From positions 1 through 64,000 of the forward strand of contig QHXI01000076.1 of NCBI GenBank assembly GCA_003222895.1: a stretch of DNA of 64,000 nucleotides, read 5' to 3'. The position numbers and the translations under genes were made by a program. The notes under the pieces are model-generated. The model searched no databases. It was not told where the DNA came from and saw nothing but the letters and a program-made list of their open reading frames with translations. Positions 1-8,405 of the stretch are shown piece after piece. The first letter of the stretch is position 1; each line of letters starts with the position of its first letter. The stretch is from Acidobacteriota bacterium. Its GTDB lineage: Bacteria; Acidobacteriota; Blastocatellia; Pyrinomonadales; Pyrinomonadaceae.

Positions 1-178
1 CCGTAACACGCAAATGCCTTTTTAGTTGTGCTGGGAGACAAATCTCAAGGGTTTCGTCGATTGTGCGGTCCCACTTAGGCACACGTTTATTCTCGGATAA
101 AGCGCCGCGCCAGGTTTGCGATACGACACCCTCTTCCTCGAATTCAGAAAGCGTGCACCACTCAGATAGAGAATGCAC
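1..178 (-). CDS. Unrecognised protein, C-terminus beyond the window
   Basis: A minus-strand frame stays open for 59 codons from a GTG at 178 to the window edge, so only the N-terminus is visible. The GTG overlaps the stop of the next upstream gene (TAGTG), which suggests translational coupling. The visible part is acidic, then basic near residues 30-35, and contains two Trp residues and the motif KRVPKWDRT. I do not recognise a family. Coding is supported by the coupling to an upstream gene with a strong ribosome binding site and by the absence of stops, but 59 codons is short evidence. Confidence 0.45.
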   Translation of the reverse strand, partial: MHSLSEWCTLSEFEEEGVVSQTWRGALSENKRVPKWDRTIDETLEICLPAQLKRHLRVT

Positions 179-348
179 TAACCTCTTTTTTGCTCATCGA
201 GCTTCCTGTTAATCTCGCGGAGTAGCTCTGTCTGCTGCCGTTGTTGCTCCAGCGAGTCTTCGCGGTCGCGGTATTCATTTTCCTCCTCCGCGCACTCCGA
301 GCAGTCAGTGTAATGGTAATGGATGAGCGTACCATGCTTGCAACGCAT
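178..348 (-). CDS. Small putative zinc-binding protein, 56 aa
   Basis: A 56-residue protein begins at ATG 348, eight bases after a consensus AGGAGG (about 357-362 on the minus strand). The N-terminus carries Cys3 and His5, then His10 and His12, then Cys15 and Cys18 (motif TDCSEC), a spacing that suggests a small metal-binding knuckle. The rest, from about residue 20, is highly charged with EEE, QQRQQ and LREIN runs and should form an amphipathic or coiled-coil helix. The gene overlaps the following partial gene. Function is unknown; small zinc-knuckle plus helix proteins of this kind are common in phage and other mobile DNA, which is inference only. Confidence 0.6.
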   Translation of the reverse strand: MRCKHGTLIHYHYTDCSECAEEENEYRDREDSLEQQRQQTELLREINRKLDEQKRG

Positions 349-810
349 TCTTGAGTCCCTCCTAAAATCTTACATAGCGTGTCACCGACGACGTCTGGCA
401 ACCATAGTTAGCATGAGAGTCCACCGCATAGCAGCTTTTACAGCAAGTCCGCAGAATTCGTCAATTCCCTGCCGCAATGATCTTATCCTATACCCCGAGC
501 TTGTCGGGTTTATATCTGATTATGAGGACAAGTGGGATCGGTAATCTTTCTACCAGTGCGTCGCCACAATCTCAAGCATGGGCAAATCCTCTCTCATTGC
601 AACGCCTCAAAACATGTGAATCTATATCTAGCCGAAGGACAATAGCCGAAATTACGGATTTTGTGCCCAAAAACTTTTTCCAAGACGACCAACACAGATT
701 TACCCCACTACCCACGGGAAACCCTGCTTGCCTGGCAACCGGAGCGCCACGTACAATCTCAAATTGCATTCGTGCCCGACTGAAACCAAGAGACGTGAGT
801 ATTAAAAAAG
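349..810. other. Intergenic region upstream of secA
   Basis: This 460-base gap separates the divergent small zinc-knuckle gene from secA. Its short open frames on both strands lack ribosome binding sites and sensible composition. It must hold the promoters for both directions, but I see no convincing -35/-10 pair, no tRNA-like fold and no strong hairpin. Confidence 0.4.
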
Positions 811-3588
811 ATGGCTAGTTTCGACAAAGTATTAACCAAAGTTTTCGGAAGCAGTAACGAGCGCTACCTGAAATCCATTCGTCCGATCATCGAGCGAGTT
901 AATTCGTTCGAACCCGAGATTCAGAAGCTTTCTGACGATCAGTTGCGCGAGCGCACCGCGATCTTCAAAGCGCAGATTCAGGACGCAGTTAAGGATTCGC
1001 GCGATAAAGACGACCGCCAGTATCGCGAACAAGAGAAACTGAACGAGATTTTGCCCGAAGCCTTTGCGGTGGTTCGCGAAGCGAGCAAACGCACGACCGG
1101 CATGCGCCACTTCGACGTGCAAATGATCGGCGGGCTCGTGCTGCACCAGGGCAAGATTTCCGAGATGCGCACCGGCGAAGGCAAGACACTCGTGGCGACT
1201 TTGGCGGCCTACCTGAACGCGTTGACTGGACGCGGCGTTCACGTCATCACTGTCAACGATTACCTTGCCTCGCGCGACGCCGAATGGATGGGGCAGATTT
1301 ATCGCTTCCTCGGTCTCGAAGTCGGTTGCATCCAGAATGACATGGATGATTTCGAGCGGCAGACTGCATACGCCGCCGACATCACCTATGGTACGAACAA
1401 CGAATTCGGTTTCGATTATCTGCGCGACAATATGAAGTTCGATCTCGCGACCTGCGTTCAGCGCGGTCACTATCATGCGATCGTCGATGAGGTCGATTCA
1501 ATCCTGATCGACGAGGCGCGCACTCCGCTGATCATCTCGGGCCCGTCGGAAGAATCAACTGAAAAGTATTACCAGGCGAATGCGATCATTCCGCAGCTTA
1601 TTCGCGGCGAAGAGCTCGAGGAAAACAAGAAAACCGGCGATTACGTTGTCGATGAGAAAAATCATTCGGCGGTGCTCACCGAAGATGGTGTGGACAAAGC
1701 TGAGCGGCTGCTGGGCGTCGGCAATCTTTACGATCCGGACAACATGGAATTGCTGCATTGCGTCGAGCAGGCATTAAAGGCGCACACGCTTTACCGGCTC
1801 GATCATCAATACGTGGTGCAGGACGGCGAGGTGATCATCGTCGATGATTTCACTGGCCGTCTGATGAAGGGCCGTCGCTGGTCAGACGGTTTGCACCAGG
1901 CTGTCGAAGCCAAGGAAGGCGTGAAGATCGAGCGCGAAAATCAAACGCTGGCGACCATTACCTTGCAGAATTATTTTCGTCTCTACGAAAAACTTTCCGG
2001 GATGACGGGTACGGCTGAAACTGAAGCCGCTGAGTTCCATTCGACTTACAAACTCGACGTGATCGTGGTGCCCACGCACATGCCGATGGTGCGCAAGGAT
2101 AATCCCGACATGATCTATCGCACGCTGCCGGAAAAGTGGGACGCGGTGGTCGAAGAGATCAAAGAGCGCTACCAGCACGGCCAACCGGTTCTGGTCGGCA
2201 CGGTGTCGGTGGAAAACTCTGAGTTGATTGCGCGCCGGCTTCAGCGCGTCGGCGTGCCGCATAACGTGCTCAACGCCAAGTATCACGAACGCGAAGCCGA
2301 AATCGTCGCCCAAGCGGGACGCAAAGGCGCGATCACGATTGCCACCAACATGGCCGGCCGCGGCACGGACATCCTGCTGGGCGGCAACCCGGATTTCATG
2401 ACGCGCGAGTTTCTGAAGGAACAGGAAATCGATCCCGACGAAGCGACCGAATCACAGTGGCAACAGGAATACTTGAAAGCCAAGCGCATCGTCGAGGCTG
2501 AGCACAAAGAAGTTGTCTCGCTGGGCGGACTACACATTCTTGGCACCGAACGTCACGAATCGCGTCGCATCGATAATCAGCTTCGCGGACGTTCCGGCCG
2601 CCAGGGTGATCCTGGATCGTCGCGATTTTTCCTTTCGCTCGAAGACGATCTGATGCGCATCTTTGCCGGCGACAAGGTCAAGGCGCTGATGCAACGACTC
2701 GGCATGGAAGAAGGCGTGGCGATCGAATCAAAAATGGTTTCGAAGCGGATCGCCGCGGCGCAGAAATCGGTCGAAGGCCGCAACTTCGAAACGCGCAAGC
2801 ACCTGCTCGAATACGACGACGTGATGAATAAGCAGCGCGAGACGATTTACGGTCTGCGCCGCCAGTTGATGGAAGAACCCGACCAGCGCGACTACTTGTT
2901 AGGTGAAACCGGCGTCGCCCGCGACCTGCTCGCCGACATTACCAAACAGTATCTCGATCCAAATGCCTCGCCCGATGACTGGGACATCGAGAATTATAAA
3001 GTCCAGATTCATACAATCTACGCGCTCGACCCGGACGCGGAAGGCGTTGATTTTCAGAGTTCGTCGTCGGCAGAGATCGACGATCTGATTTGGGAGAAGC
3101 TGAAGGCGAAATACGCCGAAAAGGAAAAGCAGATCGGCGACGAGGCCATGCGCACCTACGAGCGCATTATCATGCTGAACATCATCGATGCGCAGTGGAA
3201 GGATCACCTGCTCGCGCTCGATCACTTGAAGCAAGGCATCGGCCTGGTGGGCTATGGGCAGAAAGATCCGCTCGTCGAATACAAGAAAGAAAGTTTCGAC
3301 ATGTTTCAGGCGATGCTCGATCGGATCGACACGACCACGATTCGATCGCTGTTCAACTTGCAGGTTGTCGCCGAAGAATCACCCGACGAAATTCGCCGTC
3401 GCCGGCTGGCCGCACGACGTCGCGGTTCGATGCAATTCACCGGACCAAATCAGGGCGCAGCCGCGGCCGGAGAAGAAGACGGCAAGATCAAGACGGTCAC
3501 CCGCAGCCAACCAAAAGTTGGCCGCAACGATCCGTGTCCGTGCGGTTCCGGAAAAAAATATAAGAAGTGTCACGGCGCGGGAGTCTAG
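811..3588 (+). CDS. secA: Protein translocase ATPase SecA
   Basis: Motor ATPase of the Sec export pathway: it binds preproteins at the SecYEG channel and drives them across the cytoplasmic membrane with ATP. The 925-residue length is normal for the family. The Walker A motif TGEGKT is at residues 121-126, followed by the [15 protein letters not shown] helicase motif II region and the second nucleotide-binding fold with GRGTDI. The C-terminal SEC-C zinc site is intact (Cys909, Cys911, Cys920, His921 in [13 protein letters not shown]). The ATG at 811 gives the standard N-terminus, although the upstream Shine-Dalgarno is weak. It converges on mqnA with a 27-base gap and no obvious terminator. 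Confidence 0.98.
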   Translation: MASFDKVLTKVFGSSNERYLKSIRPIIERVNSFEPEIQKLSDDQLRERTAIFKAQIQDAVKDSRDKDDRQYREQEKLNEILPEAFAVVREASKRTTGMRHFDVQMIGGLVLHQGKISEMRTGEGKTLVATLAAYLNALTGRGVHVITVNDYLASRDAEWMGQIYRFLGLEVGCIQNDMDDFERQTAYAADITYGTNNEFGFDYLRDNMKFDLATCVQRGHYHAIVDEVDSILIDEARTPLIISGPSEESTEKYYQANAIIPQLIRGEELEENKKTGDYVVDEKNHSAVLTEDGVDKAERLLGVGNLYDPDNMELLHCVEQALKAHTLYRLDHQYVVQDGEVIIVDDFTGRLMKGRRWSDGLHQAVEAKEGVKIERENQTLATITLQNYFRLYEKLSGMTGTAETEAAEFHSTYKLDVIVVPTHMPMVRKDNPDMIYRTLPEKWDAVVEEIKERYQHGQPVLVGTVSVENSELIARRLQRVGVPHNVLNAKYHEREAEIVAQAGRKGAITIATNMAGRGTDILLGGNPDFMTREFLKEQEIDPDEATESQWQQEYLKAKRIVEAEHKEVVSLGGLHILGTERHESRRIDNQLRGRSGRQGDPGSSRFFLSLEDDLMRIFAGDKVKALMQRLGMEEGVAIESKMVSKRIAAAQKSVEGRNFETRKHLLEYDDVMNKQRETIYGLRRQLMEEPDQRDYLLGETGVARDLLADITKQYLDPNASPDDWDIENYKVQIHTIYALDPDAEGVDFQSSSSAEIDDLIWEKLKAKYAEKEKQIGDEAMRTYERIIMLNIIDAQWKDHLLALDHLKQGIGLVGYGQKDPLVEYKKESFDMFQAMLDRIDTTTIRSLFNLQVVAEESPDEIRRRRLAARRRGSMQFTGPNQGAAAAGEEDGKIKTVTRSQPKVGRNDPCPCGSGKKYKKCHGAGV

Positions 3589-3615
3589 TCATACTTCCGA
3601 GCAATGGCGCGCGCC

Positions 3616-4404
3616 TCAACCGGAGTGTTTGCGCGCTAGTTCGAAAAAGAGATCCATTCCCTTCTTCATCTCGTCGTCCATGGTGAACGCGATGTTGTTT
3701 GTGAGGTACTCACGAATTTCTTCGGGCGTTAATCCAAGCTGAGTTTCATAGTTAGCTGCGATGTCGTCGACGTGTGCAAGTCCTTCGTCGCGGGCTGCGG
3801 CGAAATCTATCGAGCTCACCGCCGTAGTGCTTTCCGTTCGCGCCATCCACATCGCAAACACAAATCCCAAGCCGGTGTATTCATGCCACAGCGTGGCTAG
3901 ATCGAAGACGAAAAGCTGATCGCGCGGTATCTTCATCGCGGGATCGCCAATAATGAGCGCAGCATCCGCGTGAATAAGCATCGATTTCAAATCCGGCGGC
4001 GACGCTTGCCATTCCGGCTCGACCTTCAGAAACTCGCGAAAAATAATTTTCACCAGAGCGACCGACGTGCGCGATGAATTGTCCAGCGCAACGCGTTCAA
4101 TTTTTTTCAGATTGTTGCGGCGCGTGACGAGCATCACACTGCCGACGGCTGAGCGCGAGCCGACGCAGACGCCGGGAATCATTTCGATATTCGTAGTGCG
4201 CTGAGATTCGATCACGGGCACGAGCGCGGCATCGACTTCGCAGTTCACCAGCATCTCAGCGCAGCGAGCCGGCGCCGCGTCCGTGAACAATTGAACGGCA
4301 TCACGTTGCGAGCCTTTGATAAAACTCCAAATCAGCGGCGCCGTGTTCAGATAACTAGAAGCTGCGATGCGAGGCAATCGGGCTAAACTATCTTCATTCA
4401 TCAT
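3616..4404 (-). CDS. mqnA: Chorismate dehydratase MqnA (futalosine menaquinone pathway)
   Basis: MqnA converts chorismate to 3-[(1-carboxyvinyl)oxy]benzoate, the first committed step of the futalosine route to menaquinone. The 262-residue protein has the family N-terminus (ASSYLNTAPLIW, residues 15-26) that lines the ligand pocket of this periplasmic-binding-protein-like fold, and later the IIGDPAMK segment. Two adjacent ATGs (4404 and 4401) are possible starts. The gene converges on secA. No other mqn gene is nearby, so the pathway is dispersed. It implies that menaquinone is a respiratory quinone here, which fits the cytochrome-rich locus downstream. Confidence 0.93.
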   Translation of the reverse strand: MMNEDSLARLPRIAASSYLNTAPLIWSFIKGSQRDAVQLFTDAAPARCAEMLVNCEVDAALVPVIESQRTTNIEMIPGVCVGSRSAVGSVMLVTRRNNLKKIERVALDNSSRTSVALVKIIFREFLKVEPEWQASPPDLKSMLIHADAALIIGDPAMKIPRDQLFVFDLATLWHEYTGLGFVFAMWMARTESTTAVSSIDFAAARDEGLAHVDDIAANYETQLGLTPEEIREYLTNNIAFTMDDEMKKGMDLFFELARKHSG

Positions 4405-4547
4405 CGGATCATTCGCAATACGGCGTTAGAGTACGACTTTAGTCGGGTTTTTCGAGCGGCGCAAAGCCAAACCAACCTTGATACTCCCGCACGTCTTTGC
4501 GACGATTCGCTTTGCGTTTATATTTGTCGCGACCAGTCACATCAGAA

Positions 4548-5183
4548 ATGCCAATTTACGACATTACAAATTCCATCCGCTCGCAGATGCCCATATACGA
4601 AGGCGATCCAAGCGTTGAGATTGCCGCGTGGTCTGCAATGTCGAAGGGCGATTCCGCGAACGTTTCTTTTCTGCATCTCGGCGCGCATACCGGAACGCAC
4701 GTCGACGCGCCGGCGCACTTCATCAAGGACGCAGCCCGGATCGATTCCCTTTCACTCGACATCTTGATTGGGCCGGCGCGGGTGGTTCAAGTGCCTGATG
4801 AAGCGACCGAAATCGATCGCGATTTTCTTTTGAGCTGCGATCTTGAGCGCGTCGAACGGATATTGTTCCACACACGCAATTCGAGTTTTTGGAATGAAGG
4901 GTTCCGCAAAGACTTTACGCACCTGCTGCCGGAGGCCGCGGAGTATCTGATCGAAAAAGGAGTCAAGCTCGTCGGAACGGATTACCTTTCGATTGAAAAG
5001 TTTCATTCGGGTCATCACCGCACGCACATCGCCCTACTTTCCCACGGTGTCGTGATTTTGGAAGGCCTGAATCTTGGCGAAGTACCCACGGGCGATTATG
5101 AATTGATCTGTTTGCCGCTGAAGGTTTCCGAAGGCGCCGGGGATGGTGCCCCCGCGCGCGCAGTGCTGCGAACCCTCGATTAA
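4548..5183 (+). CDS. Cyclase-family metal-dependent hydrolase (kynurenine formamidase-like)
   Basis: A 211-residue member of the cyclase/KynB fold, which includes kynurenine formamidases and other amide or lactone hydrolases. The metal-binding signature HTGTHVDAPAHF lies near residues 45-56, and conserved segments such as KLVGTDYLSIE and HGVVILEGLNLGEV follow. The open frame extends upstream to 4497, but the ATG at 4548 gives the typical family N-terminus (MPIYDITNSI), so I use it. No kynurenine pathway genes are adjacent, so the substrate is not determined. Confidence 0.85.
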   Translation: MPIYDITNSIRSQMPIYEGDPSVEIAAWSAMSKGDSANVSFLHLGAHTGTHVDAPAHFIKDAARIDSLSLDILIGPARVVQVPDEATEIDRDFLLSCDLERVERILFHTRNSSFWNEGFRKDFTHLLPEAAEYLIEKGVKLVGTDYLSIEKFHSGHHRTHIALLSHGVVILEGLNLGEVPTGDYELICLPLKVSEGAGDGAPARAVLRTLD

Positions 5184-5187
5184 CATA

Positions 5188-5283
5188 AGCCCTCTCCCTC
5201 TGGGAGAGGGTTGGGGGTGAGGGTGAAACTAGTGACACCAAACTAAGCCCTCACCCTTCCCCTCTTCCAGAGGGAGAGGGGAT
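5188..5283. repeat. Pair of inverted palindromic intergenic repeats (REP/BIME-like)
   Basis: Two related palindromic units lie in opposite orientation between the cyclase and alkyltransferase-like genes. The first (about 5190-5226) reads CCCTCTCCCTCTGGGAGAGG followed by a G-rich tail; the second (about 5250-5282) is its near reverse complement. Each can fold alone, and the two can pair with each other. The distal arm supplies the AGAGGGG that acts as ribosome binding site for the gene at 5290. This resembles the REP-type repeats scattered through many bacterial genomes. Confidence 0.75.
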
Positions 5284-5289
5284 CAAGTT

Positions 5290-5697
5290 ATGAAGAATGA
5301 GAAAACCGATCCGAAATATCGCGAACGCGTCTATAAGATTGTTCGGCGCATTCCGAAAGGCCGCGTGATGACTTACGGACAGATCGCTTACGTGCTCGGC
5401 GAAGGCTATACACCGCGGACCGTCGGCTTTGTAATGCACGGCGCCGACGAAAGCAACACGCCCTGGCATCGCGTGATCAATTCGCAAGGCCGCTGCTCGA
5501 CCGGGCGGATCGTTCTGCCGGCTGACATGCAACAAAGAATGTTGGAACGCGAAGGCGTGAAATTTGACAAAACCAACCGCTGCGATCTCGAAACGTTTCT
5601 TTGGAAGCCACGTAATATCAAGCGAGACAAAGCCGCGAAAGCTCGCGGCACTTTGTATCGACGATCGGGTACACGCACAGCAAAGGAGAAGCGATGA
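5290..5697 (+). CDS. Alkyltransferase-like protein (ATL) of the MGMT family
   Basis: ATL proteins bind O6-alkylguanine in DNA without removing the alkyl group and hand the lesion to nucleotide excision repair. The 135-residue protein has the helix-turn-helix segment (RVMTYGQIA, PRTVGFVMHG) of the O6-alkylguanine-DNA alkyltransferase fold. The active-site PCHRV motif reads PWHRV (residues 58-62), with Trp59 in place of the acceptor Cys, the defining change of ATLs such as E. coli YbaZ and S. pombe Atl1. It therefore cannot be a methyltransferase by the known mechanism. The stop overlaps the next start (ATGA), giving a three-gene operon. The basic C-terminal tail (residues 105-135) is longer than in minimal ATLs. 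Confidence 0.9.
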   Translation: MKNEKTDPKYRERVYKIVRRIPKGRVMTYGQIAYVLGEGYTPRTVGFVMHGADESNTPWHRVINSQGRCSTGRIVLPADMQQRMLEREGVKFDKTNRCDLETFLWKPRNIKRDKAAKARGTLYRRSGTRTAKEKR

Positions 5698-6101
5698 ACA
5701 TTGATCCCGTTCCGCAAACCGCGCCCTACGAAGTTAGTCCGCGACAATACTCAGTCTCGCATCAAATGGCTACAACGGCATTCGAGCTGCCAAACTTTCG
5801 CGTATTGCAAACGCTCGGCGTCGTCCGCGGAATCGTGGTGCGCTCGCGCAACGTGTTTGCGACGCTGGGAGCCACCTTTCAACAAGTCGTTGGTGGTAAC
5901 ATCACGATCTGGACGAAGATGTGCGAAGAGACTCGTCGCGACGCATTCGACCTCATGATTCAACACGCATCCGAGATTGGGGCGAACGCAATTATCGGTG
6001 TGCGTTATGACACGACGGAAATCTCAACCGGCGTAACTGAAGTGCTTACCTATGGCACAGCCGTGATTGTGGAGCCAACTGATTCCAGCTACCGATCATG
6101 A
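5694..6101 (+). CDS. YbjQ/UPF0145 family protein
   Basis: A 135-residue protein of the YbjQ-like family (small oligomeric proteins of uncertain role, sometimes described as heavy-metal-binding). The core begins near residue 32 (FRVLQTLGVVRGIVVRSRN), with the family pattern continuing through the DAFDLMIQHASEIGANAIIGVRYD helix-strand unit. The ATG overlaps the upstream stop by four bases and the gene's own stop overlaps the next start in the same way, so the three genes are translationally coupled. Nothing in the context fixes a function. Confidence 0.85.
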   Translation: MNIDPVPQTAPYEVSPRQYSVSHQMATTAFELPNFRVLQTLGVVRGIVVRSRNVFATLGATFQQVVGGNITIWTKMCEETRRDAFDLMIQHASEIGANAIIGVRYDTTEISTGVTEVLTYGTAVIVEPTDSSYRS

Positions 6102-6520
6102 GTCAAACAGATTTGGATCCACGCAGGTTCGAACGCGCGCGTAGCGCTTTTCGGTCGGTCGCTTACGCAAAATTTCTTGGCCTCGAGATGGGAGAAGTTG
6201 GCGATGGCACGGCCCGCGTTCACCTCGACGTTCGCGACGAGTTGTTGCAGTACCACGGTGTCGTGCACGGTGGTGCAATCGCTTCACTGATCGACACGGC
6301 GTCAGCCTTCGCCGTGCTAACGCGAATCGATCTCGATGACCAGATAACTACCACCGATCTCACCATTCACTATCTTCGGCCAATCAGTTCGGGGCGCATG
6401 ACGGCGACCGCGCGAATCGTTCGCGGAGGCCGGCGGCTGTTCGTCCTCTCGGTCGATGTCAGCAACGACAGTGGCGCGCTGGTGGCAACGGCCGTCACAA
6501 CTTACATAAGACTCCAATAA
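6098..6520 (+). CDS. Hotdog-fold thioesterase, PaaI type
   Basis: A 140-residue single-domain acyl-CoA thioesterase of the PaaI/YbgC hotdog group. The signature HGGAIASLIDTASAFA is near residues 52-67, where the HGG loop and the following Asp belong to the active site in characterised members. The C-terminal strands (LTIHYLRPI, TATARIVRGG) are typical. It is the last gene of the coupled run starting at 5290. The acyl substrate cannot be told from sequence. Confidence 0.88.
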   Translation: MSQTDLDPRRFERARSAFRSVAYAKFLGLEMGEVGDGTARVHLDVRDELLQYHGVVHGGAIASLIDTASAFAVLTRIDLDDQITTTDLTIHYLRPISSGRMTATARIVRGGRRLFVLSVDVSNDSGALVATAVTTYIRLQ

Positions 6521-6649
6521 ATCATCCACAAACCTCAACAAATCTTGCAAAAATTGCCATAGACAACAACGGCGGCAAAATGCCAAAATGGTTTTGGCTC
6601 ACTTAACCTCGTCGAGTCGCCATCCTGTACGCTCACCGACAGCCCGCAA

Positions 6650-8299
6650 ATGCATTCTCTTTACGATCTACTTTTGACTCAGCACGGCCGTCAGCTCGTG
6701 CCGGTTCGCTGTGCTTATTCAACAGTCGGGCAACTTCATCGATATTTTGAAGAGGTCGTTCTTGAAAACAATTTGAGCGCGCTGGTGATCGAGTCGCTGC
6801 CGCTTTCGTCCAAGCGCAGCGCGAGAGAGAAGGCGCGTATTCGCGAACTCGCCCGCGGTAATCGGCGTGCTTTCTTTTTTGCGCATCAAGCCGACGCGTT
6901 GACTGATCTCGCCAGCAGTCTTGGATCGACAGGACCGATCATCCTGCCGCAGTCAGTCGAAGCGCACGTCAACGAACATTTCATCGTTATTGCCGATGCG
7001 CGGTTCTCTGCGCTGTTGGCAACTGTGCGCGGCCGGGCCGATGCGCGCGTTGGCGCTGATGAAGTTATCTGGACCTTCGAGCCCGACATCGTTTATTCCG
7101 CGCTCGAGTATCTAATGGCGCGCGTAGGCGCCGAACATCCTTATCAGGCATCAATGTTTGGATCGGCGGTACGCAGCTCGATGCCGAAAGCGACGTCTCT
7201 GCAACTTACGATCAGCGTCACAACCAAAGTCGCGCACCTGCTTCAGGAACAAGCTGGCCGCGAGATCGCCGTCAATCGAATCGCGACTGCCATTCGTGAA
7301 TCGTTGGAGTTGGGCGTGATTCTGCAGAAGACAGTGGATGAAGTAGGCGTGGCGTTGAACGTCGCCAATTGCGCTCTGCGCGTGGAAGGATCGTCCAGCG
7401 AACAGGCGCTGACCTATTTCTATTTCGATGACCAAGCGGAAAAGATAACTGGTCAGCTAAGTCAGGATCTCGATCGATACTGTTTACGGTTGGGCGAGCG
7501 TTGCGATGTGATCGTTCAGGAGGGTGAGGACGCAGTCGAATCGCAAACGGAGCAATTACCCTTCGCAGTTGTGCCCCTGGTTTTTCACGAACGCTTGATG
7601 GGCGCGTTGCAGGTGACGGCGGCGGATCGCGCGCGTGTCTGGCATGAAAACGAAATTCTCTTGCTGCGTACGGTGGCCAATCAAGTTGCGGTCGCGGTAA
7701 ACCACGCCGCGCTGTTTGCTCAGATTCAGCAACAGGCTTTGACCGATTCGTTGACCGGTTGCTACAACCGTCGCTCTTTCGAAATGCAGCTCGATAAAGA
7801 CATTCAAATGGCGAAGCGTCTCAATCAGCCATTGTCACTGATTATGCTTGATCTCGATCGCTTCAAACACCTGAACGATACCGCCGGGCACGACGCCGGT
7901 GATGAGGCGTTGCGGCTTCTGGCAAATTGTTTTCGACAGGAACTGCGTGCCGTCGATTCAGCGGCACGATTCGGCGGCGACGAATTCGCGCTGATTCTGC
8001 CACAAGCCTATGCAGACGGAGCGATGATCGTCGCCGAGCGTCTACGCGAGCGAATTGAAAAGATCAACGTCCCAGGATTTGGAAATATTACCTCATCAAT
8101 CGGTATTGCGACGTTCCCGTTCCACGCGAATTCACGCGCTGAATTGTTCCGCGCCGCCGACGACGCGCTTTACGCAGCCAAACGCGCCGGACGCAACCGA
8201 GTTGTTCTCTCAGCGAACCCCACGGCCGAACCGACGCCGATCACTCTTAGCGCCGACGACACGCACACACCGGATGTTTCCGGCGAACACGTGATGTGA
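6650..8299 (+). CDS. Diguanylate cyclase with DICT-like, GAF and GGDEF domains
   Basis: Predicted to make cyclic di-GMP from two GTP in response to a signal. Residues about 1-160 resemble a DICT sensory domain, about 190-355 a GAF domain, and 365-525 a complete GGDEF domain. The catalytic GGDEF is at 442-446 and an inhibitory I-site RxxD (R433-D436) lies exactly five residues upstream, so both activity and product inhibition should be intact. There is no signal peptide or membrane segment, so it is cytosolic. The protein ends in a Thr/Pro-rich tail. The ATG has no clear Shine-Dalgarno. The PilZ protein at 22664 is the only likely c-di-GMP receptor in the window. Confidence 0.92.
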   Translation: MHSLYDLLLTQHGRQLVPVRCAYSTVGQLHRYFEEVVLENNLSALVIESLPLSSKRSAREKARIRELARGNRRAFFFAHQADALTDLASSLGSTGPIILPQSVEAHVNEHFIVIADARFSALLATVRGRADARVGADEVIWTFEPDIVYSALEYLMARVGAEHPYQASMFGSAVRSSMPKATSLQLTISVTTKVAHLLQEQAGREIAVNRIATAIRESLELGVILQKTVDEVGVALNVANCALRVEGSSSEQALTYFYFDDQAEKITGQLSQDLDRYCLRLGERCDVIVQEGEDAVESQTEQLPFAVVPLVFHERLMGALQVTAADRARVWHENEILLLRTVANQVAVAVNHAALFAQIQQQALTDSLTGCYNRRSFEMQLDKDIQMAKRLNQPLSLIMLDLDRFKHLNDTAGHDAGDEALRLLANCFRQELRAVDSAARFGGDEFALILPQAYADGAMIVAERLRERIEKINVPGFGNITSSIGIATFPFHANSRAELFRAADDALYAAKRAGRNRVVLSANPTAEPTPITLSADDTHTPDVSGEHVM

Positions 8300-8332
8300 T
8301 TCCGGCCTCGCTTTGCCACGCAGATCATTCTC

Positions 8333-8401
8333 CCTTAAACTCGAAAATTCAGAGTCAACGATTCTCCGAGCTTCCTCGAACGATATTCATTCGAGTTAAG
8401 G
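8333..8401. repeat. Imperfect inverted repeat before the ABC exporter genes
   Basis: The arm CCTTAAACTCGAA at 8333-8345 is matched by TTCGAGTTAAGG at 8390-8401 with one bulged base and a loop of about 44 bases. It lies between the diguanylate cyclase and the first ABC gene and ends just before the TTG start. It could be an operator or a weak terminator; there is no U-tract. Confidence 0.35.
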
Positions 8402-8405
8402 TGGA

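Noticed and set aside
477-818. 113-codon plus-strand frame before secA
   Set aside because: No Shine-Dalgarno, implausible composition, and it runs into the secA start.
832-1476. Long open frame on the strand opposite secA
   Set aside because: It lies fully inside secA, lacks a ribosome binding site, and its sequence is a mirror of secA codon bias.
4430-4465. Small hairpin CGACT/AGTCG followed by TTTTT
   Set aside because: It is not at the end of any gene on that strand and is too short to call a terminator.
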